Shown: one piece after another, positions 22,522 to 32,499 of the stretch
How the letters are laid out: the number at the start of each line of letters is the position of its first letter
Position numbering within the stretch: position 1 is the first letter of the stretch
Assembly: GCA_039519185.1 (NCBI GenBank)
Contig: CM076848.1
Location: forward strand, 187,548,628 to 187,612,627
Reading direction: 5' to 3'
Source of the DNA: Astragalus membranaceus
Lineage: Eukaryota; Streptophyta; Magnoliopsida; Fabales; Fabaceae
DNA: 64,000 nt
Made by a program: the position numbers and the translations under genes
Notes under the pieces: generated by a model
Databases searched by the model: none
The model's input: the letters and a program-made list of their open reading frames with translations, nothing else
Told to the model about the DNA's origin: nothing

Positions 22522-23974
22522 TGTTCTGTACCTTGCAGTGTTGGGTGGACTGCAGTTAGTAGGTCACCTGCTGCCTGGTCGGAGGTTAGTGCGAGCCCGG
22601 GAGGGGTACCTGCAAAGCCACTCCGACGCTCAAGTCAGTATTGAGAATAGATGAGTGATTTAGCTTAGAATGAGAATCTACCTCTTTATGGCAATGTGTG
22701 CCAGTATTTATAGGGAACTGTGCCCGTGGTGGGCCGTTGGATTGGTAGAGTGAATCTGAGTCATCCAAGTATGAGAGTCGTGAATGGGATTGTGTATTGT
22801 GGATATGGATCAAAGTGATTGGGTCAATCCATGTCTAAGTGCTGAATGAGCCTCTTGGTCCAGTTCAGAATAGTTGCCCCCCAAGCCGAGATTATTCCGA
22901 AGGATGGTCTTGGCTTGAAGAATTTTTGTCGATCTACCTGAAGCGTTACTTCATCTGTCTTGTCGGGTCGTATAAGATCTCTTCACCGCGACCGTGACTC
23001 ACACCTCTCTTGGTGTAATCGTTGTGCCAGGCACCAAGCTAGGGTGCCGTATCCTGATGTTGGCGCCCTCCTGGGCGCCTTGTGCCAAGGTGCCGTGTCC
23101 TGATGTTGGCGCCCTCCTGGCCGCCTTGTGCCAAGGTGTTGCGTCTTATGCCATGCGTCCTAATGTTGGCGCCCTCCTGGGTGCCTTGTGCCAAAGTGCT
23201 GCGATCTGATGTTGGCGCCCTCCTGGGCGCCTTGTGCCAATGTGCTGGATACCGATTTACGCGTGAAAAGTTGGCGCCCTCCAAGGCGCCTGGGTGCCGG
23301 CTTGCGCTTTGGTGTTTGGCGCCCTCCTGGGTTCCGGTTTGCACTTTGGTGTTTGGCGCCCACCTAGGCGTCCTCTTGGGTGCCGGTTTACATTTTTGTT
23401 TGGCGCCCACCTAGGCGCCCTCCTGGGTGCCGGTTTGTGTTTTGGTTTGGCGCCCACCTAGGCGACCTCCTGGGTGCCGGTTTGCGCTTTGGTTTGGCGC
23501 CCACCTAGGCGCCCTCCTGGGTGCCGGTTTGCGCATTGTGTTTGGCTGGGCGCCTGGGTGCCGGGTGCTAGGCACCTTCCCTGGTGTCGGGTCCTGCTTT
23601 TATTTGGCGCCTTAGTGCTGGGCGCCGGGTGCTAAGTACCTTCCATGGTGCCAGGTCCTGCTTTTATTTGGCGCCTTGGTGCTGGGCGCCTGGGTGCCAG
23701 GGGCTAGGCACCTTCCATGGTGTCGAGTCCTGCTTTTATTTGGCGCTTTGATGCTGGGCGCCTGGGTGCCAGGTGCTAAGCACCTTCCATCGTGTCGGGT
23801 CCTGCTTTTATTTGGCACATTTGGGGCTGGGCGCCTGGGTGCCGGGTGCTAGGCACCTTCCATAGTGACGGGTCCTTCTTTTATTTGGCGCATTGGTGCT
23901 GGGCGTCTGGGTGCCTGGGTTAGGCACCTTTCATGGTGCGGGGTCCTGCTTTTATTTGGTGCATTGGTGATGGG
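22522..23974 (-). mobile_element. LTR of a Tat-type Ty3/gypsy element, carrying a minisatellite
   Basis: It begins TGTTCTGTACC next to the primer site. On the minus strand TATAAATACTGGCAC (rc of 22698-22712) is a TATA-like core. The first 435 bp parallel 52722-52956. The remainder runs into a GC-rich minisatellite, which is broken by a solo LTR at 23975 and ends at 27437 against the Athila element, so the far end of this LTR is not present. Confidence 0.6.
23045..23974. repeat. GGCGCC-rich minisatellite, two subfamilies
   Basis: From about 23045 to 23545 units of roughly 60 bp carry paired GGCGCC or GGCGCC/GGGCGCC blocks separated by 5-8 bases, so each unit can fold on itself. From about 23545 to 23974 the unit is about 72 bp, judged from tatttgg at 23601, 23665, 23737, 23809, 23882 and 23953. 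These units also fold, for example GGTGC-tag-GCACC. An 18-bp remnant of the same repeat lies at 27420-27437, on the other side of the inserted solo LTR. Confidence 0.8.
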
Positions 23975-24367
23975 TGTCATACCCCAATTTTGTCCGGCTT
24001 AGGTCAAAACCCTAATTTTCCAAAAAAATAAATAAATTGAAGAGCGAAGAGCCTTATGCACTACATTTCGGATCCTAGAAGGCATTCCAAGGTTCTTGAA
24101 ATCGTTTTTAGGGTTGGAACGCACTTTTCGGGCAAATTAGGGTTTTAGAGCCAAAAAGGGTATTTTGGTCAATTATAACGGTTTTTTTTCTCTCACTTTC
24201 AAAAAGGCTCAAAAATATGTATAATTAAAAATAGAAATCTGAAATCAAAATAAAAAAATGAATAACAAAATAATATTGGATGCTTATGGTATTTTTAGAA
24301 TTAGGGCTAATTCCTTTTAGGTGCTTTTTGCTTTTATCCATTTTTGGCCAAAGTAAGCACCAATTTC

Positions 24368-24722
24368 ACAAGCAAACAACCTCCCTCACTCCACCCTCAT
24401 GCCCTTCACTTCAGCCCCATCAAGTGCACATCACAAAAAAGCCTTTCATCATGACAAGCACACCTTTGAGTCCAATAACATTCAATACACAACATATTTT
24501 TACCTTCCTTCTCTCTACACCACTAAATACGCACTAATTTCTTCACCTCCTTCACTCCATCCTCATGCTCCACACCTCCCTTCACTTCAGCCCCCATCAA
24601 GTGCACATCACAAAAAAGCCTTTCATCATGACAAGCACACCTTTGAATCCAATAACATTCAATACACAACATATTTTTACCTTCTTTCTCTCTACACCAC
24701 TAAATACACACTAATTTCTTTA
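24368..24722. repeat. Two tandem copies of a 177-bp unit inside the solo LTR
   Basis: The block containing 'atgacaagcacacctttga' recurs at 24451 and 24628 with only a few differences across the unit. The open frames here are by-products of the duplication. Confidence 0.85.
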
Positions 24723-26172
24723 TTTCCCTCTCAACCTTAAACCCATTAGATCTTTGGCCCCCCAAGGATTTGAATAAGAACAACTCACTTCTCTCCTCTC
24801 CAAAAAGAAGGAAGAAATTCGTAGCCCCTCTCCTTTCCCTCACTTCCTCTTGTTTTTTTCTTTCATCTCAAAGAAACCTTCCCATTTTCTCCTACACCAA
24901 AAAACCCTATCAAACAACTCACCTCATTTGCATCCCTCTTTCACATACTCCCCCATTTCCCACTCAAAGTCCAAGCATCATCATCAAGTAGGTACTTCTT
25001 TGAAGGATATTGGAGTTTTGTTGATTTGTGTCTAGCTTCATCTTCTCATCTCACTTTCTAGCTCAAAGCTAAGGTAATCCTTAAAACCTTGCATCATCTT
25101 TGAGTATCTCCTCAAAAATATAAAAAGCATTCATCCTATCATCTTCATATTCTCATATTGTTGATTGTTGTTGGTGAGAGGTGTCATAAGCACTTTGACA
25201 AGCACTTAGGGAGGCTTGGGTGCTTATGGTACTTCTCACCCTTTAATAAATGTTGATTTGTGTTGATCTTAATCCTTGAAATAAAATGTGGTTTTATGGC
25301 ATGTTGATTTCGCATACTCTCATAAAAATGTGATTTACTAATTGTTGTTGTGTTTTCTCACATTCCCTTGCATATTCACTCATGTTTGCATAATTTTCAC
25401 AAAATAAGAAACCTATTTCAAGCATAATGACATTCGGCCATGGGCCTAGGTTTAGGGTTCTTGAATGCTTTTTGTTTATGTCATGATTTGGGGATGAATA
25501 ATAGTTGATTTAGGGTATGTATGCTCCTAGGTTTTAACATAAAAAAATTAGGGTTTGGGTTTGCTTTAATAAACTTGTTTTTGTTGATGATTGGCAAGGT
25601 GATTCACACTTGTGCACTTGTGCACTTAATCTTAAGTGTGAGGATTGACCGAAGTGATTCAACATTCTTTGATACTTTGGTTGCTAAATAATTTGCTTGC
25701 TTATGCTCGCCTATGATCATGATTGAGGCAACTCTTTTCCTTAAGCTAACAATTTCATTGTCCACTCTCATATAAGAATATCATCAACACTTAGATAGGT
25801 CAATTCCTCACATTGCATCTTCCACTAGATGTGCATTTAGATTCCCTTGTGTTTTGTAGAAATATTTGAGTATGGTTCTCGCCTAGCATCTTCCACTAGA
25901 TGTGCATTTAGGTTCAATCTTGCCCACTCTTGTATTTTTGCTTAATGCCCAATTCAAGTTCCTTCTTTGCCTATTTATGTGTTGTGGTTTAATATGTGTA
26001 GTCTAGGCTAGTGTTTGCTCAAGAATTCAAATGAGATTAATCGCAAGTTATGACCATGTTGTTGTTTGCCTAAGGATTCGATTTCAATGATTGTGCCACG
26101 CTTGAATCTCCAAATCTTTTTGCATTCGTTGTTTTCTTTTCTAAATAGTTTAGCATGAAAATGGTAATTCGT

Positions 26173-27063
26173 GACAATCACCCATAACCTTTGTTAGTTT
26201 GATTGTCCTAAGAGCCTAAGTTTCAAAAAAAGGATGTTTTCATATGCATAAGCTACTAGTGATAATCACCCATAACCTTTGTTAGTTTGATTATCATGAA
26301 TGCTTTCAATTTCAAAAGATATTTTCCTAAGCATCAAAAGTCATAGCAAGTGTTAGTGACGATCACCCATAACCTTTGTTAGTTTGATCATCATGAGCGC
26401 CCCTCACTTTTCAAAACCAAAGCAAAAAGACTTTCACTTTCAAGGCTCGTTAGAACTACGTCGCTTTGATTCCCATTTGGGATACGTAGGAGCGAGTCAC
26501 ATTCTCGTCAAGCGCAACCATAAAAAAGTTTAGCATTTGCATAATAAAAAAAAAGAGTTATTTTCATAACAAAAAAGAATCACTTTTGCAAACCAATATC
26601 ATTTTCAGAACAAAAACCTTTTCCTTTATAAAATCATTTTCAACCCATCGTCGCTAGTGGTTAATCAGAACCTTTGTTCGTCTAGCCATTGGTGGCGATG
26701 TCTTTTTCCCCAAAGAACAGCAAGCGATGATCACTCATAACCTTTGTTAGTTCGATCATCGTGCGAATCAATCTCTTTCGAAAATCACTTTCTAAAGAAC
26801 AAATAAAAACGAGTCGCTATTAATAGTCAATCAGAGCCTTTGTTCGTCTGACTGGCGGTAGTGACTCTCATTTTCAAGAGTACTTAGCGGTGATTACCCT
26901 TAACCTTGGTTAGTTTAATCATTCACTAAATGCTCGTCCTATTTCGAAAACTTACTAAAAAGATAAAAGACAAAAACCTTTTCAGGACAAAGAAGAACTA
27001 CGTAGCTTTGAGTTCTCCATCGCACCGGGAGATACGTAGGAGCGGGCCATGTCGCGTCAAGCG
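26173..27063 (-). other. Hairpin array of the minus-strand solo LTR
   Basis: Hairpins with the complement of the AAAGG-type loop have outer stems GACAATCA/TGATTGTC (26173-26207), TGATAATCA/TGATTATCA (26260-26296), TGGTTA/TAGCCA with one wobble (around 26656-26690) and GATGATC/GATCATC (around 26727-26762). Two TACGTA composite modules lie at 26453-26515 and 26996-27063. In the second, the short CGGG/CCCG stem carries one mismatch. The order matches the plus-strand solo LTR in reverse. Confidence 0.6.
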
Positions 27064-27437
27064 TTTTTTCTAAAAAACCATTTTTTCCCCTTTTTCCTAA
27101 TAAATAAAGATTTTCATTAAGACTTTTTTTCAATAAGAAGTAGAGAGGCAAAATTAAGTATTTTCAAGTCAACACACTAAAACCACACATTTAATTAAAG
27201 CTTCCCTCTCAGTAGAGAGGACGGGTGGGGTGCTAACACCTTCCCTGCGCGTAACCGACCCCCGAACCCTATTCTCTAATTTCGCAAGACCAAACGCTTT
27301 CCAAAAAAGGTTTTCATAATATTTTCCTTAATAAATATTGGTGGCGGCTTCATTGTCTTAGGAAAAGTTGTGAACGAGGAAGGTTCTCCCTCGGGGACTT
27401 TTTCGGGCGCAACAATGGGCGCCTGGGTGCCGGGTGC

Positions 27438-28898
27438 TGATAACCTTATTTTATATAGGTTATTTATGCTCCTAATACTTAAGTTATGCTTATTTCTCAA
27501 GTAATATTAGTACTTAAATATGTGAATATATGAGTATTAGGATAAATATAGGTTATAAGTCAATCCCTTAAAACTTGGGCATAGTTAATGCCTTTGTGAA
27601 TATTTTTGATGTTTTGCTTTAGCGCTGCAGCGTGTGCTATCAAGGAAGCGCTACAGCGTTATATGACGGCTGACCATTGAGATATTTGTGTGGCCACTTG
27701 AGGACATGATGAGTCACCACCCTTATCTCTTCCCTTCAGCTGGAATTGTTGACTTTCAAGTGGATGCTAAATTACACTTGGCGCCTCCTAAATGGAACCC
27801 ATGTGATAGTTGTTGTATTCCATCATTACCACTTTTTGTAAAGTGCTTTAAGGATAATATCTAAGCTTAATAATCATCATGTAATATTATTATACTATTA
27901 AGACTTAGATATTAATTAGATTAATTAAGATTGCTTCACCAAGAGGCAATACACGTAGACAAGTGGTTGTAACTTTGGAGATAAGACTTACACTTGACAC
28001 CGTAGCCACAATTCCATTGATACACACTTTTTAAGCTTTTAGTTTTAACTTAGTTTTCTAGTTCTTCATCCAAGGTTTTTGCTCACGCCTCAACTTCATC
28101 TCTTGTATGCTACTTGGGATCATTGGAGCGCATCTTTTGCAACCATTCTTCTCTTGTCTTCATACGGTAATACATACTCTCAAGTTGTATTATGTTGATG
28201 GGACTTGTGATGAGCTAACTTTGTTGTAGTTGGATTGTTCTTGGTGTGTAATGAACCTTGAGTAACTTTTATATAATATTATGATGTTTGTGTTTTATTC
28301 CTTGTGTCATAATACTTTCAATCTTGGTTTGGGAATGATCAACTAAAACAAGGTAACTTTGTGAGTACAGACATGGTTCACAAAGAGAACTCAAGGAATG
28401 ATGTGAATGAAAACCCTTTAAAGACATTTAAAGGAAGCACTACTTAACTCTAGACATAGGGGAGTAGTAGTTCATAAGGCAATTGCTGTAAGAGCTTAAT
28501 ATACAGGGGTAAAACTTATTTAGAGCCTAGACATAGGAGTCTTGTAACATAGCCCTGACGAAAGTGACTGAAAGGCACGCCACCAAGGCGCTACAGCGTC
28601 TAAGGATTCTGAAGCGCTACAGCGCTTAACGCTACAGCGTCTAATATTATCTGAACATTACTCTTGGGAACTTACATGCTATTGAGCTATCCAACTCACT
28701 TTTAATTACTGCAAATTTAATCCTATTTTATCACAACTTATAATGTTTACAACTCTTCACTTTCACTTGTTACTTAATTCTTTTCACTAAGATTCTAATC
28801 ACTTAAACTTCTTAGATTAATTCCAATCCCTGTGGGAACGAACTTTACTTATCAATATATTACTTGTTGCGATTGTGTATACTTGCACATCACCTTTT
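27438..28898 (+). repeat. Athila 5' LTR
   Basis: Starts TGATAACC. Identity with the 3' LTR ends after CACATCACCTTTT; the full 5' LTR may extend about 9 bases further to CGCACAACA. It contains five CGCTRYAGCG palindromes at 27623, 27649, 28589, 28615 and 28630. Confidence 0.85.
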
Positions 28899-28913
28899 CG
28901 CACAACAAGTTTT

Positions 28914-28931
28914 TGGCGCCGTTGCCGGGGA
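28914..28931 (+). promoter_or_regulatory. Primer-binding site for tRNA-Asp
   Basis: TGGCGCCGTTGCCGGGGA, complementary to the 3' end of plant tRNA-Asp(GUC). This primer is characteristic of Athila/Cyclops/Calypso-type elements and is the main basis, together with the env-like frame, for the lineage call. Confidence 0.9.
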
Positions 28932-29030
28932 CTGCATTTAATTTTCATTGTTTAAGTTTTTAGTAAACTTAGTGCCTATTTTACACTGGTGTGTTGTTTC
29001 TTGTTGCTGCAGCAGTAAGCGCTACAGCGT

Positions 29031-30040
29031 ATGCCCAGGTCTCAACCACCAGAATTTGAACCATACTCAGAACCAGAGAGAAGGTTCAGGAAGCTAAGAC
29101 ATCTTCACAGGCTCAGACCCACCATGTCAGAACATAGTTATAGAACCAATTCTGGTAGAGCTACCACTCTACATGGCAGATCTAGCTCTGGTAGAGGAGG
29201 AACTGAACCAGGTGGAAGGGGTAGAGGTAGACATCAGCAGCCACCCACTCCAACCTTACATGACCAAGAGGACTGGTATAGACATCAATTCATAAATGAA
29301 GGACCTGCTCAAATGGTAAATGACAGAGATAGACCAATGAGGGACTATGCTGTGTTTGATCCACAAACCATGGAGACAAGCATAGCAAGACCTACTCTCA
29401 ACACAGCTCAGTTTGAATTCAAACCTATGATGTTCCAAATGTTGCAAACAGTGGGACAGTTTGGTGGTGCTCCTCAAGAGGACCCATATTTACACTTAAA
29501 GCAATTTCTGGAAGTATGCAGTAACTTCATCATTCCAGGGGTAAGTGATGATGCATTCAGATTAAAACTTTTTCCTTATTCCTTGAAGGATAGAGCAAAG
29601 GCCAGGTTAACTTCTCTTGAGCCTAACTCTATCCATACTTGGAATGAAATGGCTGAGAAATTCTTACCAAAATACTTTCCCCCAAGTAAGAATGCAAGAA
29701 TGAGGAATGAGGTTACTGCATTCAGACAAAGAGATGCTGAAACACTATTTGAGGCATGGGAGAGATGGAAAGAGCTGTTGAGAAAGTGCCCTCATCATGG
29801 TATACCTGTGATTATCCAAATGGAGACCTTCTACAATGGACTAGATCCAACAACCAGACAAATGCTAGATGCTTCTTCAGGGGGTGTGTTGTTGAAAACC
29901 TCCTATAATGAGGCATGTGAACTAATTGATGACATTGCCACAAATAGCTATCAATGGCCTACAGAAAGGTTAGCTCAGCAAAAGAAGGTAGCTGGTGTGC
30001 ATGAAGTAAGTGAAGTTTCTGCTTTATCTGCACAGGTTGC
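29031..30040 (+). pseudogene. Athila gag, first part, disrupted by the nested element
   Basis: The ATG lies one base after a CGCTRYAGCG palindrome. Residues about 1-90 are basic and low-complexity (Arg, Ser, Gly, Pro). Residues about 140-310 carry the gag capsid pattern: DPYLHLKQFLEVCSNF, LKLFPYSLKDRAKARL, TWNEMAEKFLPKYFPP, FETFYNGL-like METFYNGLDPTTRQML. The reading frame runs into the inserted LTR at 30041 and ends at a stop inside it (30117-30119). The remainder of gag, with the zinc knuckle, is at 41024 onward in a compatible frame. Before the insertion gag and pol formed one polyprotein; the present copy cannot make it from one uninterrupted frame. Confidence 0.85.
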
Positions 30041-30402
30041 TGTTGCACCCCGAAAAATCCCGGTTGGGTTTCTCAATGTACAACGTGGAATAATTTTGGA
30101 GCCGCCACCAATATTTTAATTTTAAGACCAAAACATTGAAAAAAGGTCTTTTGGACAAGGCGGATGGTCTTTGAAAACTAGAGATATAGGTTCGGGGGTC
30201 GATTACGTGCGAGGAAGGTGTTAGCACCGCGCACGTCCTTTCTACCGAAAGGGAACCTCTAATTAAATGTGTGGTTTTAATGTTTGATTTGAAAAATACC
30301 TAGATTTGCCTATTTATTTCTTATTTGAAGACGAATGAGAAAACTTACTGGAAATCTTATTTGTTGCGAGAAAGGGGGGAAAAAGGGTTTTTAGGAAAAA
30401 GT

Positions 30403-30960
30403 GCTTGACGGGACATGGCCCGCTCCTACGTATCTCCTGGTGCGATGGAGAATTCAAAGCTACGTAGTTCTTGGTTCTTTTTGAAAAGTTTTTGTTTTTT
30501 TATCTTTTTTAGTGAGTTTTTTGAAATAGGACGAGCATTAGCAAATGATTAAACTAGCAGAGGCTATGATGAATCACTACTAAATACTCAAAAAAGAGAG
30601 AGTTGTACCGCTAGTCAAACGAACAAAGGTTCTGATGGACTATTGATAACAACTCGTTTTTATTATCTTTTTGAAAGTGATTTTCGAAAAAGATTGATTT
30701 GCACAATGATCAAACTAACAAAGGTTATGATGGACCATCGTTTATTATTCTTATGAGAAAAAGACATTGTCACCAATAGCTAAACGAACAGAGGCTCTGA
30801 TGAGCTATTAGCAACAATGGGTTGGAAAATGATTCTTTTTGTTTGTTTTTATGAAAATAATTTGTTTATGGGGATAAAAAGAATTTTTATTTGTTGCGCT
30901 TGACGAGAACGTGGCTCGCTCCTACGTATCCCAAACGGGAATCAAAGCGACGTAGTTCTA
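30403..30960 (+). other. Hairpin array of the LARD LTR (repeated at 39137-39694)
   Basis: Two TACGTA modules flank four two-stem hairpins. Outer/inner stems are TGATT/AATCA with TAGC/GCTA (30546-30576), TAGTC/GACTA with GAAC/GTTC (30612-30642), ATGATC/GACCAT with one mismatch (30706-30736), and AATAGCT/AGCTATT (30775-30809). The last has a further outer CATTGT 30765-30770 with ACAATG 30814-30819. The corresponding outer stem in the solo LTR at 6227 is CATCG/CGATG. Confidence 0.65.
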
Positions 30961-31498
30961 ATAAAAATGTTTTTGAGAGGGTTTAAAAGGGGCAAGCTGA
31001 ATCACCCGAGACCATCTTCACCACTTAGAATATGATGCACTAGGCATAAGTGGGAATCATATGGTTCGTCCTCAGCAATGGACGATAACATACAAGAACG
31101 AGTAGATGAATGCTATAGCTAAGTTAAATCACATGGATCACAATAACTAAATATTAACAAATGAAAAGACTGAAATACCTCTGATGAAGACAGATATTAC
31201 AGATCTGAAGAACGAGCGAAAATGAAGCGGAGAACTGGAAAATGAGATTTGCGAGAGTTGTCTTCCCAGATCTCGTGAAATGTCTCTCAGATCTCGTGAA
31301 AATGTCTCTCAGATCTCGTGAAAAATGTGTGTAGCAATTCTTCTCTCTGATCTTGTGTGAAGTGTCCGTCTTTCTGACCTCGTGAAGTCTCTTCCTCCTT
31401 TTCTCTGATCTCGTCAAAAAGTCCTCCCCCCAAATGATTTTGAAGCTGCCTATTTATAGGCGTAGAATTTTTTTAAAAAACATTTATTGCAAGGATGA

Positions 31499-31981
31499 AT
31501 CGATTGTTTGAGCCTTTGGAAATATGTAGGAATCGATTCTTTACCTTTGAAAATAATAAAGAATCGATTCTTGGTTCCTTTGAAAACAACAGGAATCGAT
31601 TTTCAGGACCTTTTGCATAGGTGAAAATCGATTCTTGCTTTAGTTAAAATAGTGGGAATCGATTCTTGAGCCTTTGGAGATAATAAAGAATCGATTCTTG
31701 GCTCCTTTGAAAACAAGAGGAATCGATTTTCAGGACCTTCTTCATAGGTGAAAATCGATTCTTGCTTTAGTTAACACAATGAGGAATCGATTCATGGCCT
31801 ATGGAAGAGCCTGAAAATCGATTTCCAGGCCTATGCAAGAAGAGGGAAATCGATTTTCAGGACATCCTAAATAGGTAAAAATCGATTCTTCACTTAGTTA
31901 CAACAATTAGGAATCGATTCATGGCCTATGGAAGAGCCTGAAAATCGATTTCAAGGCCTATGCAATATACTATAAATCGAT
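31499..31981. repeat. Array of 16 AATCGATT palindromes in the LARD LTR (repeated at 40233-40715)
   Basis: AATCGATT occurs 16 times at an average spacing near 32 bp. Flanking words such as TCTTGG, TTCAGG and CATGGCC recur in rotation. A seventeenth copy near 32010 has one change (AATCAATT). The rest of the window shows no comparable cluster. Confidence 0.85.
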
Positions 31982-32499
31982 TCTTGGCCTTTGGAACAAA
32001 ATAGAAATCAATTCTTGCTTTCCACAAAATGCTTTTAGGTCTTTGCCATGCATAAAATATTTTCCAAAGCTTGCCATGCATGCATAACATATTTTTCAAA
32101 AACCCTAATTTGATGCATGAGGCCTATTGCAAAAATTGTTTTTAGAGACCCTTGTGAGAATTGACCAAAATGCCCTTTTTGACTCTAACTTCTCAAAATG
32201 TGCATTCTAAACCTAAAAATGATGCATAATTTATTTTTGTGTGGAAAATTAGGGTTTTGACCTAAGCCGGACAAAATTGGGGTATGACAGCTGCCCCTCT
32301 TTATCTGAATTTTAACGAGGAATATGAATTGGCCGAAACATATTCCAAGGCAAAATGAAGATAAAGAATTCAGAAATTATACCGATTTTGTCCACTTGGG
32401 GAAACCCGAATTTTCCTCTTTTCTTTTTCTATTTTTGAATAGGTGGGTTTTGAGAACAAACGGGGAACGGTTAACACTTGGCGCATTAACTGAGAGAGA

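Larger units (their letters stand above)
23975..27414 (-). mobile_element. Solo LTR of the TGTTGCGCC...GGTATGACA family, minus strand, 3440 bp
   Basis: In the plus direction it starts TGTCATACCCC and ends GGGCGCAACA, the reverse complement of the ends of 5510-8976. It is flanked by a perfect 5-bp duplication ATGGG at 23970-23974 and 27415-27419. The interior has the same hairpin arrays, here at 26173-27063, plus a tandem duplication with a period of about 177 bp at 24368-24722. It was inserted into the minisatellite, so it is younger than that array. Confidence 0.9.
30041..32289 (+). repeat. 5' LTR of the LARD-like element
   Basis: 2249 bp. It holds TACGTA composite hairpins at 30403-30470 and 30897-30960, four AAAGG-type hairpins at 30546-30819, and the AATCGATT array at 31499-31981. 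A CTATTTATAG element lies near 31450. No tRNA-like primer site (TGG...) follows the LTR end; the next bases are GCTGCCCCTCTTT. Confidence 0.9.

Noticed and set aside
23039..23818. Overlapping GC-rich frames on both strands
   Set aside because: By-products of the minisatellite; translations are repeats of Gly/Ala/Pro/Arg with no domain.
24280..25035. Several plus-strand frames in the minus-strand solo LTR
   Set aside because: They result from the 177-bp tandem duplication and a T/C-rich composition; no domain or codon pattern.
30603..30645. CTGATG next to short stems suggested a hammerhead ribozyme
   Set aside because: Hammerheads need three helices with CUGAnGA, GAAA and a cleavage triplet in a fixed order. 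Here there are only two nested helices and the GAAA strand is not in the right place.
31499..31981. Regularly spaced AATCGATT considered as a CRISPR-like array
   Set aside because: The repeat is only 8 bp and palindromic, the spacers are themselves related, there are no cas genes, and the DNA is a plant retroelement LTR.
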